Shown here piece by piece: positions 9,501 through 20,009 of a stretch of 64,000 nucleotides of DNA. The number at the start of each line of letters is the position of its first letter. The stretch's first letter is position 1. The stretch covers positions 106,170 through 170,169 of the forward strand of contig NMRA01000490.1 in the NCBI GenBank assembly GCA_002633005.1, given 5' to 3'. The translations under genes were made by a program, and so were the position numbers. The stretch comes from Phoronis australis. Lineage: Eukaryota > Phoronida > Phoronidae. The notes under the pieces are model-generated. The model worked only from the letters and a program-made list of their open reading frames with translations. It was not told the origin of the DNA and did not search any database.

Positions 9501-11111
9501 ATGGGCATGTTGAGATACGAGATAAGTAGGAGAAAATACTTCTTCACGAGCATCTTAGGAACGTTTCTATTTGAATTACGGGGGACAAGTGGTGGAAGGT
9601 GTTGGAAAGGCTTCTCGCCTGAAGACGAACCTGTGTGTGCCGTCAACATCACAAATATTGCCCAGTGGTTCGCATCAGAAAGGAGGTATAATGGCACCGA
9701 TTTTCTTTTTATGCGTCTGCACCCGTCTTCGGGTATGCGTAAGGAAGCGAGGGTGTGTTCTGATGAGGAAACTACTCAAGAAGAAGAACAAGTCAAAACT
9801 GTCCACTTAGGTGCTGAACTAAGCGTGAAAACGATAAAGTTTACTGTACATATTGATTATATCTACGCCTTGCTCTGTCTTTCCTGGAACGGAACAAGTG
9901 TGAACTTGACTCTTGACAACACAGCCGTTGACAGAACTGGGAATTTAACGTTTTTGAAAACGAACGAAACGTGCGATTATTTCCAAGGCGTGGCATTTCG
10001 CCCGTTAAGCGACTTCTCTGTTTCGTGTGTCGCCAACGTGTCAAACGCGTTGTTTAGAACTACCGTCAACATAAGTGTATTAGATGTTACTAATGCGCCA
10101 GCTACATATAGTCGTAAACCGACTACAACCGTTGCTAATGGTAACACTGCAGCTGATTTTTCAAATTTCACTACTGCCTATGATTCTACTAAAGCTATAG
10201 ACGATGCAGGTTTACTAACATATCCCAAGTCCGTGACGGCCAGTTGCATTCATCTCCAGGAAGTATCTAACACTACCTATTCGTTTCCGTGCAGCTGTGT
10301 CGCTCTCGGGGGCAACGCAGCGAAGATAGGTCTTGTTCTGACGTCACGATTCACAGGAACCGTACAAGGACCTTCCCCACTTCACATGGGTTTCTCTCCC
10401 ACGCGGTCTCTCAACAGCAAGCCTCTGACTTGTCTGTCGTTTGTCAACGGAGTGGACACAGGTGTTTCATCGACATACACCCTCAAGGTGGCGTTTGGTC
10501 CAACTAAACTGATTCTTACAACTGATGGTGGAATTTTTAACAATGGCGTATACACAATTATCAAAGGAATAAACCAAGCAATAGCATGTATGACGGACAG
10601 TACAAACCCGTCCCCCAAAATAGAGTGGGAGGGGACTAGACGCCCTCACAGCGTGAAATCAGTTCCGGGGGAGCATGGCGGGAAGGTTTACATCTCGGTG
10701 ATGGTAGTAAATAACACTAAAGATATTCTTGGATCACTAGTCGTTTGTAAAGTAACTAATCCGAGGACAGAATTTTTTGAGACGAAAGCGGTAAAGCTTC
10801 GCGGAATTCTTCCGAGTGGCCTGCTGAGTGACAAGCCAGATCAGGGTGCCAGACTGCGAGACTTCATCCCCTATATCGTGGGAGGATTGGCGTTTTTATT
10901 AGGAGTTTTCGTGGCGCTTATCGCGTCAGCTATTGCTTTGTCACGCCAGCGCCGTAGTATGCGAAATTTAAGACCATACCAAGAGGCGAGACATCGGTCG
11001 CCCGAGTTGTCCGCGTCTACCTATTCCATGGCATCACGACGCCACCAGCGTCGCAAGTACTATTACTCCGATGACTCTAGTTCGACCGGTAATTCCGGTT
11101 GGACATACTGA
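9501..11111 (+). CDS. Intronless Ig-like type I membrane glycoprotein, 536 residues
   Basis: A single uninterrupted ATG frame (GGGAAGATGG context) encodes 536 residues. A moderately hydrophobic stretch near residues 13-26 could act as a signal peptide. The predicted ectodomain has at least ten N-x-S/T sites and Ig-like spacing: C126 (followed by W128) to C176, and C363-W376-C416 with a typical GSLVVCKVTNP strand. A cysteine-rich middle part (C249, C264, C266, C311) may be a further domain. A single membrane helix spans about residues 455-480 (FIPYIVGGLAFLLGVFVALI), followed by a 56-residue basic, Ser/Tyr-rich tail ending in GWTY. An AATAAA lies 130 bp downstream. No named family was recognised, and a surface receptor or adhesion molecule is the likely class. 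Lack of introns is unusual for an animal Ig gene and could mean a retrocopy, a gene of viral origin, or a lineage-specific gene. Confidence 0.85.
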   Translation: MGMLRYEISRRKYFFTSILGTFLFELRGTSGGRCWKGFSPEDEPVCAVNITNIAQWFASERRYNGTDFLFMRLHPSSGMRKEARVCSDEETTQEEEQVKTVHLGAELSVKTIKFTVHIDYIYALLCLSWNGTSVNLTLDNTAVDRTGNLTFLKTNETCDYFQGVAFRPLSDFSVSCVANVSNALFRTTVNISVLDVTNAPATYSRKPTTTVANGNTAADFSNFTTAYDSTKAIDDAGLLTYPKSVTASCIHLQEVSNTTYSFPCSCVALGGNAAKIGLVLTSRFTGTVQGPSPLHMGFSPTRSLNSKPLTCLSFVNGVDTGVSSTYTLKVAFGPTKLILTTDGGIFNNGVYTIIKGINQAIACMTDSTNPSPKIEWEGTRRPHSVKSVPGEHGGKVYISVMVVNNTKDILGSLVVCKVTNPRTEFFETKAVKLRGILPSGLLSDKPDQGARLRDFIPYIVGGLAFLLGVFVALIASAIALSRQRRSMRNLRPYQEARHRSPELSASTYSMASRRHQRRKYYYSDDSSSTGNSGWTY

Positions 11112-11240
11112 GGCAAGACGTGTGGCATTTGGGGGTACACGTTACGAGTTTTAAAACATAAAACGTGAGAAATGAAATTCGTGCTGTAAGAGATCATGAG
11201 TTACTGGTGAACCACTGCACATTGTGTCAAACACCTTGAA

Positions 11241-11246
11241 AATAAA
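11241..11246 (+). terminator. Polyadenylation signal of the Ig-like gene
   Basis: AATAAA within TTGAAAATAAAAATTTC, 130 bp past the stop codon, is the first canonical signal downstream. Confidence 0.6.
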
Positions 11247-11291
11247 AATTTCAAAAACTTGATGAGGCTATGTAGAACAAATGTCTGCCAT

Positions 11292-11345
11292 GGCAGAGGC
11301 GGATCTACAGGGGGGGGGGGTTCAGGGTGTTCAACCCCCCTCTGG
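11292..11345 (+). repeat. Fragment of GGCGGATCTA-type hAT element end
   Basis: Starts GGCGGATCTACAGGGGG, like the terminus of the element at 32789, then runs through a G-rich/C-rich stretch typical of these ends. Only one end is recognisable. Confidence 0.45.
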
Positions 11346-11454
11346 ACAGGATCAAAAATGAAAATTGAAAAAAAAAATTCGCCAGAAAAACGAAATCAGC
11401 TACTAAAAACCACAAAAATTGTGTATTTGAACAGACAGTCATTCACGTAAACCA

Positions 11455-11567
11455 TAATGTACTCGCGCACAGAATACTGGACACTTATCTCAAGTTCGTA
11501 CGAAAACGGAACGGAAAAAGTTGGAGCTCAATTTTGAGTTCAATGAAAGATTAGACCGCGGCCCTGG
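11455..11567 (+). mobile_element. Truncated copy of the CAGGGCCC-end element family (right end)
   Basis: Aligns with 15070-15194: GTACTCG(C/A)GCA(C/T)AGAATA, then GACACTTATCT(C/T)(A/G)AGTTCG, and ends GATTAGACCGCGGCCCTG. The left half is absent. It belongs with the elements at 14784-15194 and 51858-53243. Confidence 0.6.
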
Positions 11568-11614
11568 GATATCAGCGAAATGATTAGAACGCGGCCCTGG
11601 GATATCAGCGAAGT
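11549..11614 (+). repeat. 33-bp tandem duplication at the end of that copy
   Basis: Two units, 11549-11581 and 11582-11614, share GCGGCCCTGGGATATCAGCG and differ at only one or two positions. The duplication includes the transposon terminus plus 3' flank. Confidence 0.85.
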
Positions 11615-12423
11615 ACCATTCAAAGCGCCAATCCACACTCATAACACGTTTTAAATGTAATTGTCTATGAACTGATAACATGGTTTTATGATTGTAAAAT
11701 GTCCCCATACGATGGCAGAGTAAACAGTAATTAGGTTGTTCTCTTAAAAATACACGCGGCATTTGTTTAGAGACGAAAATAAACTGCGCACATCGTCTGT
11801 TACTATTAATTGAATGGCTTTTGTCGGCATATTGCGACACCAAGAAACCCGGTCTGTACAGGAAATGCTACCACGTGAAGCGTTTTATGTAAATCTAGTC
11901 ATATGAAGAACGACCGACGAACTGAAATCTATGGATGTGCGTCACACCATGTTACGTGCTCAGCTAATGACTCCGAGCACAATGAAGCAGTCATTCAGAA
12001 GGCAGTAGGCCTCAGTTCTGTTCCAAACCATGTAGGAATCTGCGCGATGTAAGAATATTCCTACATAGCGTAGGACAACGTGGAAATTCCAACTTGGCGC
12101 ATCAATGTAGGAATTGCAACGATCTTCATGGGTGCGATAATAAAAATCATTTTAAATGCAAAATGTTAAAATGAAGCATGTTTGTACTTTCTCAATTTAG
12201 ACGGTAAAATTTGTTATTCCCTTTAGGTTGTGTGGGTCGACAATTACTTTTCCCGCCACAGGGGTCATGAAAGTGAATGTCTCGTTTTAAAGGCGTTTTT
12301 AGTGGTCACTTTCGCTTATTTTGCTTTCTGTAAACGGTACGTTGGACTTTTTTCGTCGTTTTTATAAACATGAAGCGCAATCATTACGGTCACATCAGAC
12401 TATAGAATATTACCGTATAGCCT

Positions 12424-12452
12424 CGCAATTAGGCGCATGGTGCCTAATTGCG
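12424..12452. repeat. Hairpin with 11-bp arms
   Basis: CGCAATTAGGC and GCCTAATTGCG are exact reverse complements around a 7-base loop. GCGGGAC follows and recurs three times in the next 55 bases. Confidence 0.7.
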
Positions 12453-12812
12453 GGACCGCGTCTAGTTGCGGGACCTAGGCGCATGGGCCTATATGCGGGA
12501 CATTTGAGTAGAACTTGCAGTGATTATGGTGCTCCGAATATAACAGCACCTTCAAAATCTAATTTGCACGTGGATTAATTATAGTGCAAAGTCTTTCTAA
12601 TGACATAAAGCTGAAGAACCTATATTGCTTTTTCGTCTTGGCACATAGGCGGATTTAGGGAGGGGCCCAGGGGCCCGCCCCCCCCCCTTGGCTGGCGCAA
12701 AAAATAAAACAGCAAGAGCGTAGGGAAATATTGAGTTTATTAATTAACCCTGGTAATAAACATTATAACATTATACGGCGGAAACAAGATTTAAATGTGT
12801 ACAGTGTGTTTG

Positions 12813-12886
12813 GGGCTAAGTATAGGCTCTCCCAGGCGACCGGCAGTGGCGCTGCGCACTACGACTCCGTTTCCGTCGTCTGGAAT
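12813..12886 (+). repeat. Dispersed repeat, inverted partner of 438-513
   Basis: See 438-513. This copy lies in the segment inserted into the hAT-like element, so the family was probably active after that element arrived. Confidence 0.7.
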
Positions 12887-13270
12887 GAAGAAAATTACTA
12901 CTCTATCACAATGCTAAACGAAATTACTTCATTTGTTCAAGAAAATGGAATCTGAGTAGAACCTGCTAGTAAGATGTGAATTTTAATCGAAGCCTTAGTG
13001 AATCACTCAGAATTACTCATAATTCTCTCTTTGTCAAACCTTAACTTAAGACGATTTCCAAAGCAATCGCGTCATTATTGCCAACACAAAAAACGGATTT
13101 GGTCTTTTGGGCAATTGAAGACTATTTTAAATACAACAAATTTATTACAAACTGATTGCACAAAATATATAAAGTGTAATAAGCATTACAAAAAGAAGTA
13201 GGTTTCGCGCGCAAACGCTGTGGACCATAAACAAGTAAGTCTCTTATATTACTATCAAATTGTGAGTGAA

Positions 13271-13337
13271 GTCATGGTGGTGCAGTGCTAAGGCACGTGC
13301 GCTTTATCTGCAAGGTCGTGAGTTCTAGTCTGTGGTA
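13271..13337 (+). repeat. tRNA-like SINE head
   Basis: GTGGTGCAGTGCTAAGGCAC resembles an internal RNA polymerase III A box, and GTGAGTTCTAGTCTG about 30 bases later resembles a B box (GGTTCGANTCC) with substitutions. A T-rich tract follows at 13368-13385. The stems do not form a good cloverleaf, so this is a tRNA-derived SINE remnant and not a tRNA gene. Confidence 0.4.
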
Positions 13338-14052
13338 ATTGCAGTTTTTTCATGTTTGACACGTTCTGTTTTTTTTTTTTTTCTTTTCTTTGCATTTTTA
13401 TCTTGGATACTACTTCAGGAATCAAGGAAAATGCTTGATTTTTAGAGGAAAAAACAGAAAAATTTTCCTTGGCGGGAGGGGGGCAAACCTCCCTCCCCAC
13501 CTCCCCCCATTCGGTGCTATGCGCATCTAATCGTGCTTTGCGCAAATGTTTTCGGACAAAATGTTGCCCCCCTTGTGATATCCTAGATCCGCCACTGTGG
13601 CAGGAAAATAACAAGTCTACGGATTAGACGTGAAAACCAATGCCACGGTAGTAGACAGTCTGGTTGAACAATCACGACTCGATTGCAGTTAAAACGGAGC
13701 AGTTGGGTATATTTTTAGACGAGATGAATTACGTGTTATTTTATACGCAAGTCGTTCTTGAAAATAAAGAATGTAATGAGTTTTAAAACTGCATTTTTAG
13801 AATTTAATTATTCCTGTAGTCACCCAGGGTGTCACTAATGCCACACGCTGTGTGAAATAAAATGCTTTTAGTGTATTTTTTAAAATCAGTCAAGGTGCGC
13901 TTGTAACTGGAGCACCGCCTGTGCCTAATTGCCTAACTTAGGCGCATGCACCTATATGCGGAACATTTGAGTAAAAAATCTAACGCAAAAAACGCAGTGA
14001 CCCGCATACTGGCGCATGCGCCTAATTACGATGCTATAGGGTAATACTCTAA

Positions 14053-14783
14053 ATGGTGGAAATCAACGGAAAAAACGGAATTTTTAAAACAAACTACAAC
14101 ATCGAATGTTATTTATAAAATCATGACACTACAAACGCGAACACTGGATTCGCACTTAGCGCAAATCTTAGTGTTGCGCTATCTAGGAATTCCGTTGTTT
14201 TAAGAGAATCACCCCCTTAGGGCGACCTATTCACGTATCCTTCACAAATTTTCGCAGGTCCATTAGGCTACTCGATATTCACCAGCTGGTGTTAACGAAT
14301 GAGGTATCTCTTTTTGACATCTGAATAGATTGGGAATACCAAGCAGTATATCAGTATTGGGCGTTCGTGTGTCAAGCACTATATTGACTTACCGGAATTC
14401 AGGTATTTCTATGAGAAGATCCCTTGCTTCGTGAGCAACACCTAGTAAATTTCAGGTTCCCACTGTAGAAATTGGACACATGTAAGAATAAAGGTAATGT
14501 TTTGACTCTACCGAAGCTCTAAATGTCCGTCTGTCTCCATACTCTGAATTTTAGTGTATGACTTTTCGTATCCGACTTATCGGGGCGTGAGTAGGTTTTC
14601 CAACTCGACTTGGAGCTAAACAGTTGTAGGCCTATACGATTTTAGGACGTAATACTTAGGATTCTATTCATTTGATTTAGAAGATAGTTGATGACCAATG
14701 GCTCAATGTCGGTTATTTTTGATTCGAGACCTAGTGAAATGGTATGGATGGATATTACATGGTGCATGAGCAATACTCGTTCT
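14053..14783. other. Non-coding, nothing recognised
   Basis: No supported gene or repeat boundary seen. Confidence 0.4.
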
Positions 14784-15194
14784 CAGGGCCCGGTCTCTAA
14801 TCTTTGTACTCGAAACGAACTCGAAACTATTTTTGGCAATTTCTCTGCTCCTTTTGTGCGAACTTAAGGTAATTGGTTATCAGACTGTGCTCGAATACAT
14901 TATAGTTTATGCATAGGAGTTTCTAGTTCAAGTTTGCCCTTGAAGACCCTTATATTCGTGCTACAAACTCGAGTAAAAACTCGAAATTTCGAGTTCAAAC
15001 TCGAACTTATTGCTTTGATATTGGGTTTACAAACTGTCACGGAACTAAGGGCGATAAATTATCTACCTAAATTATTGTGTACTCGAGCATAGAATAATAG
15101 ACACTTATCTTGAGTTCGCCCAAAAGTAGAGTAGAAAATGCCAAACCTAATTTCGAGTTCCATTTCGAGTAAAAAGATTGGAGAACGGGCCCAG
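14784..15194. mobile_element. 411-bp MITE with CAGGGCCCGGTCTC ends
   Basis: Begins CAGGGCCCGGTCTCTAATCT and ends GATTGGAGAACGGGCCCAG, which are imperfect inverted repeats. The interior is rich in CTCGA/TCGAG boxes (for example around 14965-15005), as in the 1.39-kb relative at 51858-53243. It has no coding capacity. No clear target duplication was found. Confidence 0.75.
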
Positions 15195-18100
15195 GTGATC
15201 CGTGAATGCTCCCGTTCAGCAATGCCACGGGACTCCCGAAATAGCATGAATTCTACACCACGACTAATTGGAGGTGTAGGCAATGGTCCAAAAGTTATGA
15301 TCGAGTGTTTAGACAGGAGCCTGTTTTGTACATGACAATTCAATTTTTCGTGAATGGCTAAGTTTCGTTCGCGACTAATCGGACTAGGTTTTATACAGCT
15401 GTTCACACTTTTCGCGGTAAAAGTCACCACTTGTCACTTGAAACAGAGCACGTTCAATGCGCATGCTCAGTCTGTGACATTTCCCACTGGGTACTCCATC
15501 GTTCTTCCGTGTCGCGTTTTCAATCCATGATTCGCAAGTGCCAACATGGAAGTGTTCCAAAATACTTAACTTTAAATATATGCTGCTCCAGACAATGCTT
15601 TTCGCAGACGATGTATTTGCTCGACAGCGTAAACGATCCCAATGGGTGGAAGAGAATAATACTGTGAATGACGCTAGAGCAGGATTCAGGAAAGGTTCGC
15701 CATAGTGTAAGAAGTTTATTCTAGATATATTAATTAAAACATATCTTTTAAAGCGCAAGAGGACGATTCTGTCAACTTTTTGTCGACTTTACAAAAAAGT
15801 TCGATTTGGTCTGACGAGAGTGTCTTTTAAATCTGAAGTACAAAATGTCAGGTTTTGGAATATATAAGAAAATCTATAAAATTCTTAACAGAAAAGACGA
15901 AGTCTTGAGCCCAGCTGAATGGAGACAGTTATGTTACCAATTTCATCCGGCAGATGGGGCGTGAACATTAAAGGCAGCAATCGCCTCCTTTAATCGTTTG
16001 TGAATGATTGAAGTCATTTGCATAATGCACAAGGCTCGTTTGTATATATCTGTATATTCAGTTTACATTACCTGTTCGCAGATGACTTGGATCTCCATGC
16101 ATGTAAACCGCGAAGCAAGACTACCAAAGTAGACCTACAATGTAACAACATTCAAGGTTCATTTTGTGAACATGCCGAAAGCAAAAATGACCGTGACAGT
16201 CTTACGAAAAGGGGATACCTGAGAAATTGTGAATATTTGCATTTTTTTGGCGAAACAGTATAATAATTTAGGTATTAAGTCTACTCCTACGCGTTTATTT
16301 AAAGTGCTTAAACCACGGTTTACCTTGTTGAGTTTGACAAGTGACAATATTGTCAATATCATTAAACCTTCCTTTATAGCACTACATATCAAAACCGTGA
16401 ATTCAATATCCCAAAAACGAGAAAATAGGTGAAAAGCGGCTTCTGTTGAAAGTTTCTTAGCTCGATGGACATGTGTGTGACGTAAGAAGGTACTCAGCTC
16501 CACTGTGTCATGTCCACCAACACGCGACTTTCTTGTACACTTTGTGCCGCACCCGTTCTTCTTCGAGACCTCGCGGGAAAATGATCGAAGAGTCGCAGCG
16601 TGGCCAAGTACAAAACTGTCACTAACCACCACAAACGCTATGCCTCACCTTTCCTTATTATACCGTAAACCACAGGAAAACGAGCAGATGCATTTATTAG
16701 ACAACTTTTCGCACTAAACACAACGGAGTTGTGATTGGTTGTCCCAGCTTTACGTAATAAATGCTCGTTACTCGATATCAACTAACTAACATATTGTCAA
16801 ATGTGTTTACAGTTGTTTTAATTTGACAGCTGATTGACTGGAGGTGGTGTTTTTGCGATGTGACTGAAGGTAAAGAAATACTACGACGATACCTGACAAA
16901 GCGACAAATGATGTTTCTGTGCTGAGAAGCACGACTAAACATATTCCCGTGCAAATATGGTTAACACTGTTTGGCACAAAAAATATTGCCGGTTATGTTG
17001 CGTCTGGTGGAGAGTAGCGCAGTTTTCTTGTATTTTTGTTATTGCCAATTGTCTTGAACGCTGCCGTGAGAGGAGAGCTGGGTGGAGTGACAATGAAGGA
17101 ACATTTCTAAAAATTGTTAAATACTGGTAAAAGATTATCAAAATGCCAAGTCATGTTACTTTAGTGCACGCCTCTGGTGTGTAAAATGAAACGACTGGGC
17201 ACATAACGATTTGCTGCTTTCTATATTGTTAAACGCCGATCGTTAATTGCATTGGTCTTCAGTTTTAGAGCTACATAGGTACTTCAAGGCGCAGGCGATA
17301 CAGCCGCATTGGTAAGAGAATTTCAAAACACTCTGTTGTTATCTTGACATACAAGACTGGAAAAACTACATATTTTCTCAATCGATGTTGAAAGTAATTC
17401 TGTCATTTTAAAATACATTTTCGAAAAGCAGTCCGTTTCACAACACCTTGTTCGTGTACATCGTCAAGCCATGGTATTTTCGTGCAGGAATATCTGTGTA
17501 GCTTACACATAATCAGTTGATCACCATTATTGACGATGTCATAGTCTCATAGTCTGGAGAAGTGACGATCTGGCATTATCGCGAATGGTGACCAAAGTTT
17601 CCTTTTGTGTGAATTAGCAGAACAATTATCATATCACCAAGGATTTCAATTTGGAAAGTGCTGGTTAATTGGCGAGTGCGAGGCTGGACAAAAGACTACT
17701 GGGAACGCTTAACAATATACCAGATTGATATCTACCAATGAAAACCGCTTTCCGTCTGGAGTTGTTTCTAATGTAACTAGTTCACACGGCGTAGCCCTCG
17801 CAAGACTAAGACGATCAGAGCATTTCTTATTGATAGTTAAGCGAAGGTTTAGAGGAGAGAATATTTCCATGGTTGAAAGGTGGAGTCAAATGTGTATTTT
17901 TTCCCGAAAGTAATTTTGTATTCAGATTTACGTGCGAAGTTTTTGCCTGGAGTCGATAAGGTAGATAACAAAGTATCCAGAAATTTTCTACAGAAATACG
18001 ATTTAAATGCCTTGAGGAAAAATGTTAATTATTCATTTAATGTTGAGAAATGTCGAAATGAGTTTCTTGATATAGCTTAATTTTGGTTTGGACCATAGAC

Positions 18101-18411
18101 ACACAGTAGTCTTCGTGTATTTGATTTAAACATCCTATACTCTCTATGTATTATGCATTTGTATTGTGGGCCAGAGGCCAGAATCTATTCGTGTTGTAAA
18201 CAGACCTCGGCTTCAGCATGTGTACATTTATTCCCACTAAATAAAGATTTTTTTATTAATGTCATTACCATATACCTTCATGATTATCAATTTTAGCGTT
18301 TGCGCGATTAATTTCCAAGATTCCCGGGAAAACCCCGCTCACATGTGTGAACTGGCCAAAAGTTCGCGATTGGACGTTTCGGTATTTTTTTACTCACAAA
18401 AAGACAGAAAT
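15195..18411. other. Mainly non-coding; small unassigned open frames
   Basis: No gene recognised. A 39-codon ATG frame at 15845-15964 (MSGFGIYKKIYKIL...) and a frame at about 17713-17913 with GVALARLRR are protein-like in composition. Both are short, lack continuing exons and cannot be assigned. AATAAA occurs at 18240. Confidence 0.35.
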
Positions 18412-18530
18412 TGATTGAACACACGACACTTTTCATTGTTGACAGTCTTTAATCCGTTTTGTTCATATATTCGGAATAAAACTCTACTCTCAATGGAACA
18501 CAGATGAATTAACTGACCTAGCGACATGAG
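18412..18530 (-). mobile_element. Partial copy of the foldback MITE seen at 50135-50289
   Basis: Matches that element in reverse complement from its right TIR (CACGACACTTTTC, GACAGTC) through GAATAAAACTCTAC to TTAACTGACC. Its other TIR has decayed beyond recognition. Confidence 0.75.
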
Positions 18531-19694
18531 AATGAAACAAGTATGTTTCGAAATATCAAGTACCTTTTAATTATGTATCTATGTCCAAGTGTTAAGGTAA
18601 ATGTTTCCACTTTGAGACAGTGAAAATTAATTATTTTGCTCAAATTTTAGAAATACTCAATACTGGCCGTCCGAAACTCATGAAATACGAGAAAGACAAT
18701 AAAGTTACCGAAATTTTGAAATTTTGGAACGGTACCCGGCCCACTACACGTTTCAATTAGAAAACATCGCCGACTCTGTGCATAAATTGGGAGTAACTTT
18801 AGCGACTAATTTACCGAGGTGACAAATCTAAACAACCTGTGTATCATTTACTGCATCCTTCGAAGAACCCAGCAGTGGAAAGCCACACGCATATGTGACC
18901 AGTATAGTTTTAACCACTGACGGCGAACCGTAAGTAACCCATATGTTGTCGTCACAAGATAATGTTTTTACTGCTTTTAAAGCCGACCAGCTTTCCAAAC
19001 TTGAGCTGGAATTCATATTAATTCACGATATACTTCCTGATTATCCAGTTTCACCCTCCGACAATGTCACCGAGTGTGTTGCCAGCTTTACGTCACGCGC
19101 AGTTTCTCCGCAAATGGCTGTGACTTCGAAATATTCTGTGATAAGTAACAGCATGCAGTGTGCCTATGTTTTTTACCGCAGACAGCAAACGTGAAAATGG
19201 TGACAAAAACAACACAATAAAACCTGATAACAAGTAACAGTCCAAGCTGGAGTATTTTGGGTAAATGTGTCCTTGATGTGAAGGTCTATATTTTGAGAAA
19301 AGCCCTAGATTATCTCGCAAAATGACGACGAGCTGCCCGAATCCCCAGGAGAAGAGAGGAAGATTTGGCTTTGTCTTTCAATCTCCACCCAGAGCGACGA
19401 ACAGAAAATGTTGCTTGGATGGTTATGAACATAGCCGTGTGTGTCCATTCCGGGTGGCCTGAAACGACTATACTCGCCGTTTCAGCTCTACAAAAACTGA
19501 CAGAGAATTGAGACAATGGAAAAGCACGAGCTATTAGGAATGTTCAAAGTGGCCGGAAAGTATAAGCAAGCCAAAAATGTAGAAAAAGTACGATGTACGC
19601 TTGAAACTTTCGTGTCTTGAGTTGCAGCACAGGCAGTTCAAGTTGATGAACTTTATCCAGTGAGCAGAAAGGTAAAGTTAACATAAAAAATAAA

Positions 19695-20009
19695 ATGGCC
19701 ACTAGGGAGAACAGTACTAGTCGGATCCGTCCGAAACACGTGTCATATTTCTCAGCAAAGATCCTGCAAGGGGTTGAGGAGATACAGTCACGGACACAAA
19801 TAAACGAAATTGTCACTAGGGGCCACCACAGGAGTCCAGCTCTTTCAAAAATCAACATCAACCGAAGTCTTCTCAGCAGGAACACATCTGCCAATTTTCA
19901 TCATGACCCCTCAAGCGATGTGGCAGCTAAAGGCGGGCGAAAATCCGATATCATGAAAATCCACCAAGGAACTCCGAAGATGCACCAAGACGCAAACGTA
20001 AAAAACTGA
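19695..20009 (+). CDS. Hypothetical 104-residue open frame
   Basis: An ATG-initiated frame rich in Ser, Arg, Lys and His (MATRENSTSRIRPKHVSYFS...). It has no recognised domain, signal peptide or membrane segment. It could be a first exon or an intronless small gene, but there is no downstream exon, polyadenylation signal or homology to support it, and a chance frame is at least as likely. The reverse strand also carries an open frame over the same bases (19544-19894). Confidence 0.15.
   Translation: MATRENSTSRIRPKHVSYFSAKILQGVEEIQSRTQINEIVTRGHHRSPALSKININRSLLSRNTSANFHHDPSSDVAAKGGRKSDIMKIHQGTPKMHQDANVKN

Larger units (their letters stand above)
12646..13597 (-). mobile_element. Non-autonomous hAT-like element, split by a nested insertion
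   Basis: The left end (from 12646, AGGCGGATTTAGGGAGGGG, then the GCTGGCGCAAAAAATAAAACAGC region and GTAGGGAAATATTGAG to about 12764) and the right end (about 13370-13597, ending GATCCGCCACTG) match the complete element at 32789-33120 read in reverse. About 600 bp between them has no counterpart there and is a later insertion. Flanks tggcacat and tggcagga may be a decayed 8-bp target duplication. Confidence 0.7.
12405..14052. mobile_element. Inverted-repeat element with AATTAGGCGCATG motif, containing nested insertions
   Basis: At 12406-12440, TATTACCGTATAGCCTCG then CAATTAGGCGCATG. At about 14018-14050 the reverse complement reads TATTACCCTATAGCATCG then TAATTAGGCGCATG. Inside, a second motif (GCGCATG, CCTATATGCGG, ACATTTGAGTA) occurs in direct orientation at about 12480-12515 and 13940-13972. 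The left arm also folds on itself (hairpin 12424-12452). The hAT copy at 12646-13597 lies within it. Boundaries are approximate and no transposase is seen. Confidence 0.5.

Noticed and set aside
13288-13614. 108-codon minus frame (GSRISQGGQHFVRKHL...)
   Set aside because: It is the translation of the hAT-like repeat end, and a matching repeat occurs at 32.8 kb. Such frames are a common false gene call.
15845-15964. 39-codon ATG frame MSGFGIYKKIYKIL...
   Set aside because: Protein-like but short; no continuation, homology or regulatory context could be seen.
17713-17913. Frame with GVALARLRRSEH, faintly like the end of IBA57/aminomethyltransferase-fold proteins
   Set aside because: Too short, no ATG, no upstream exons with the family's signature, and no continuing splice structure.
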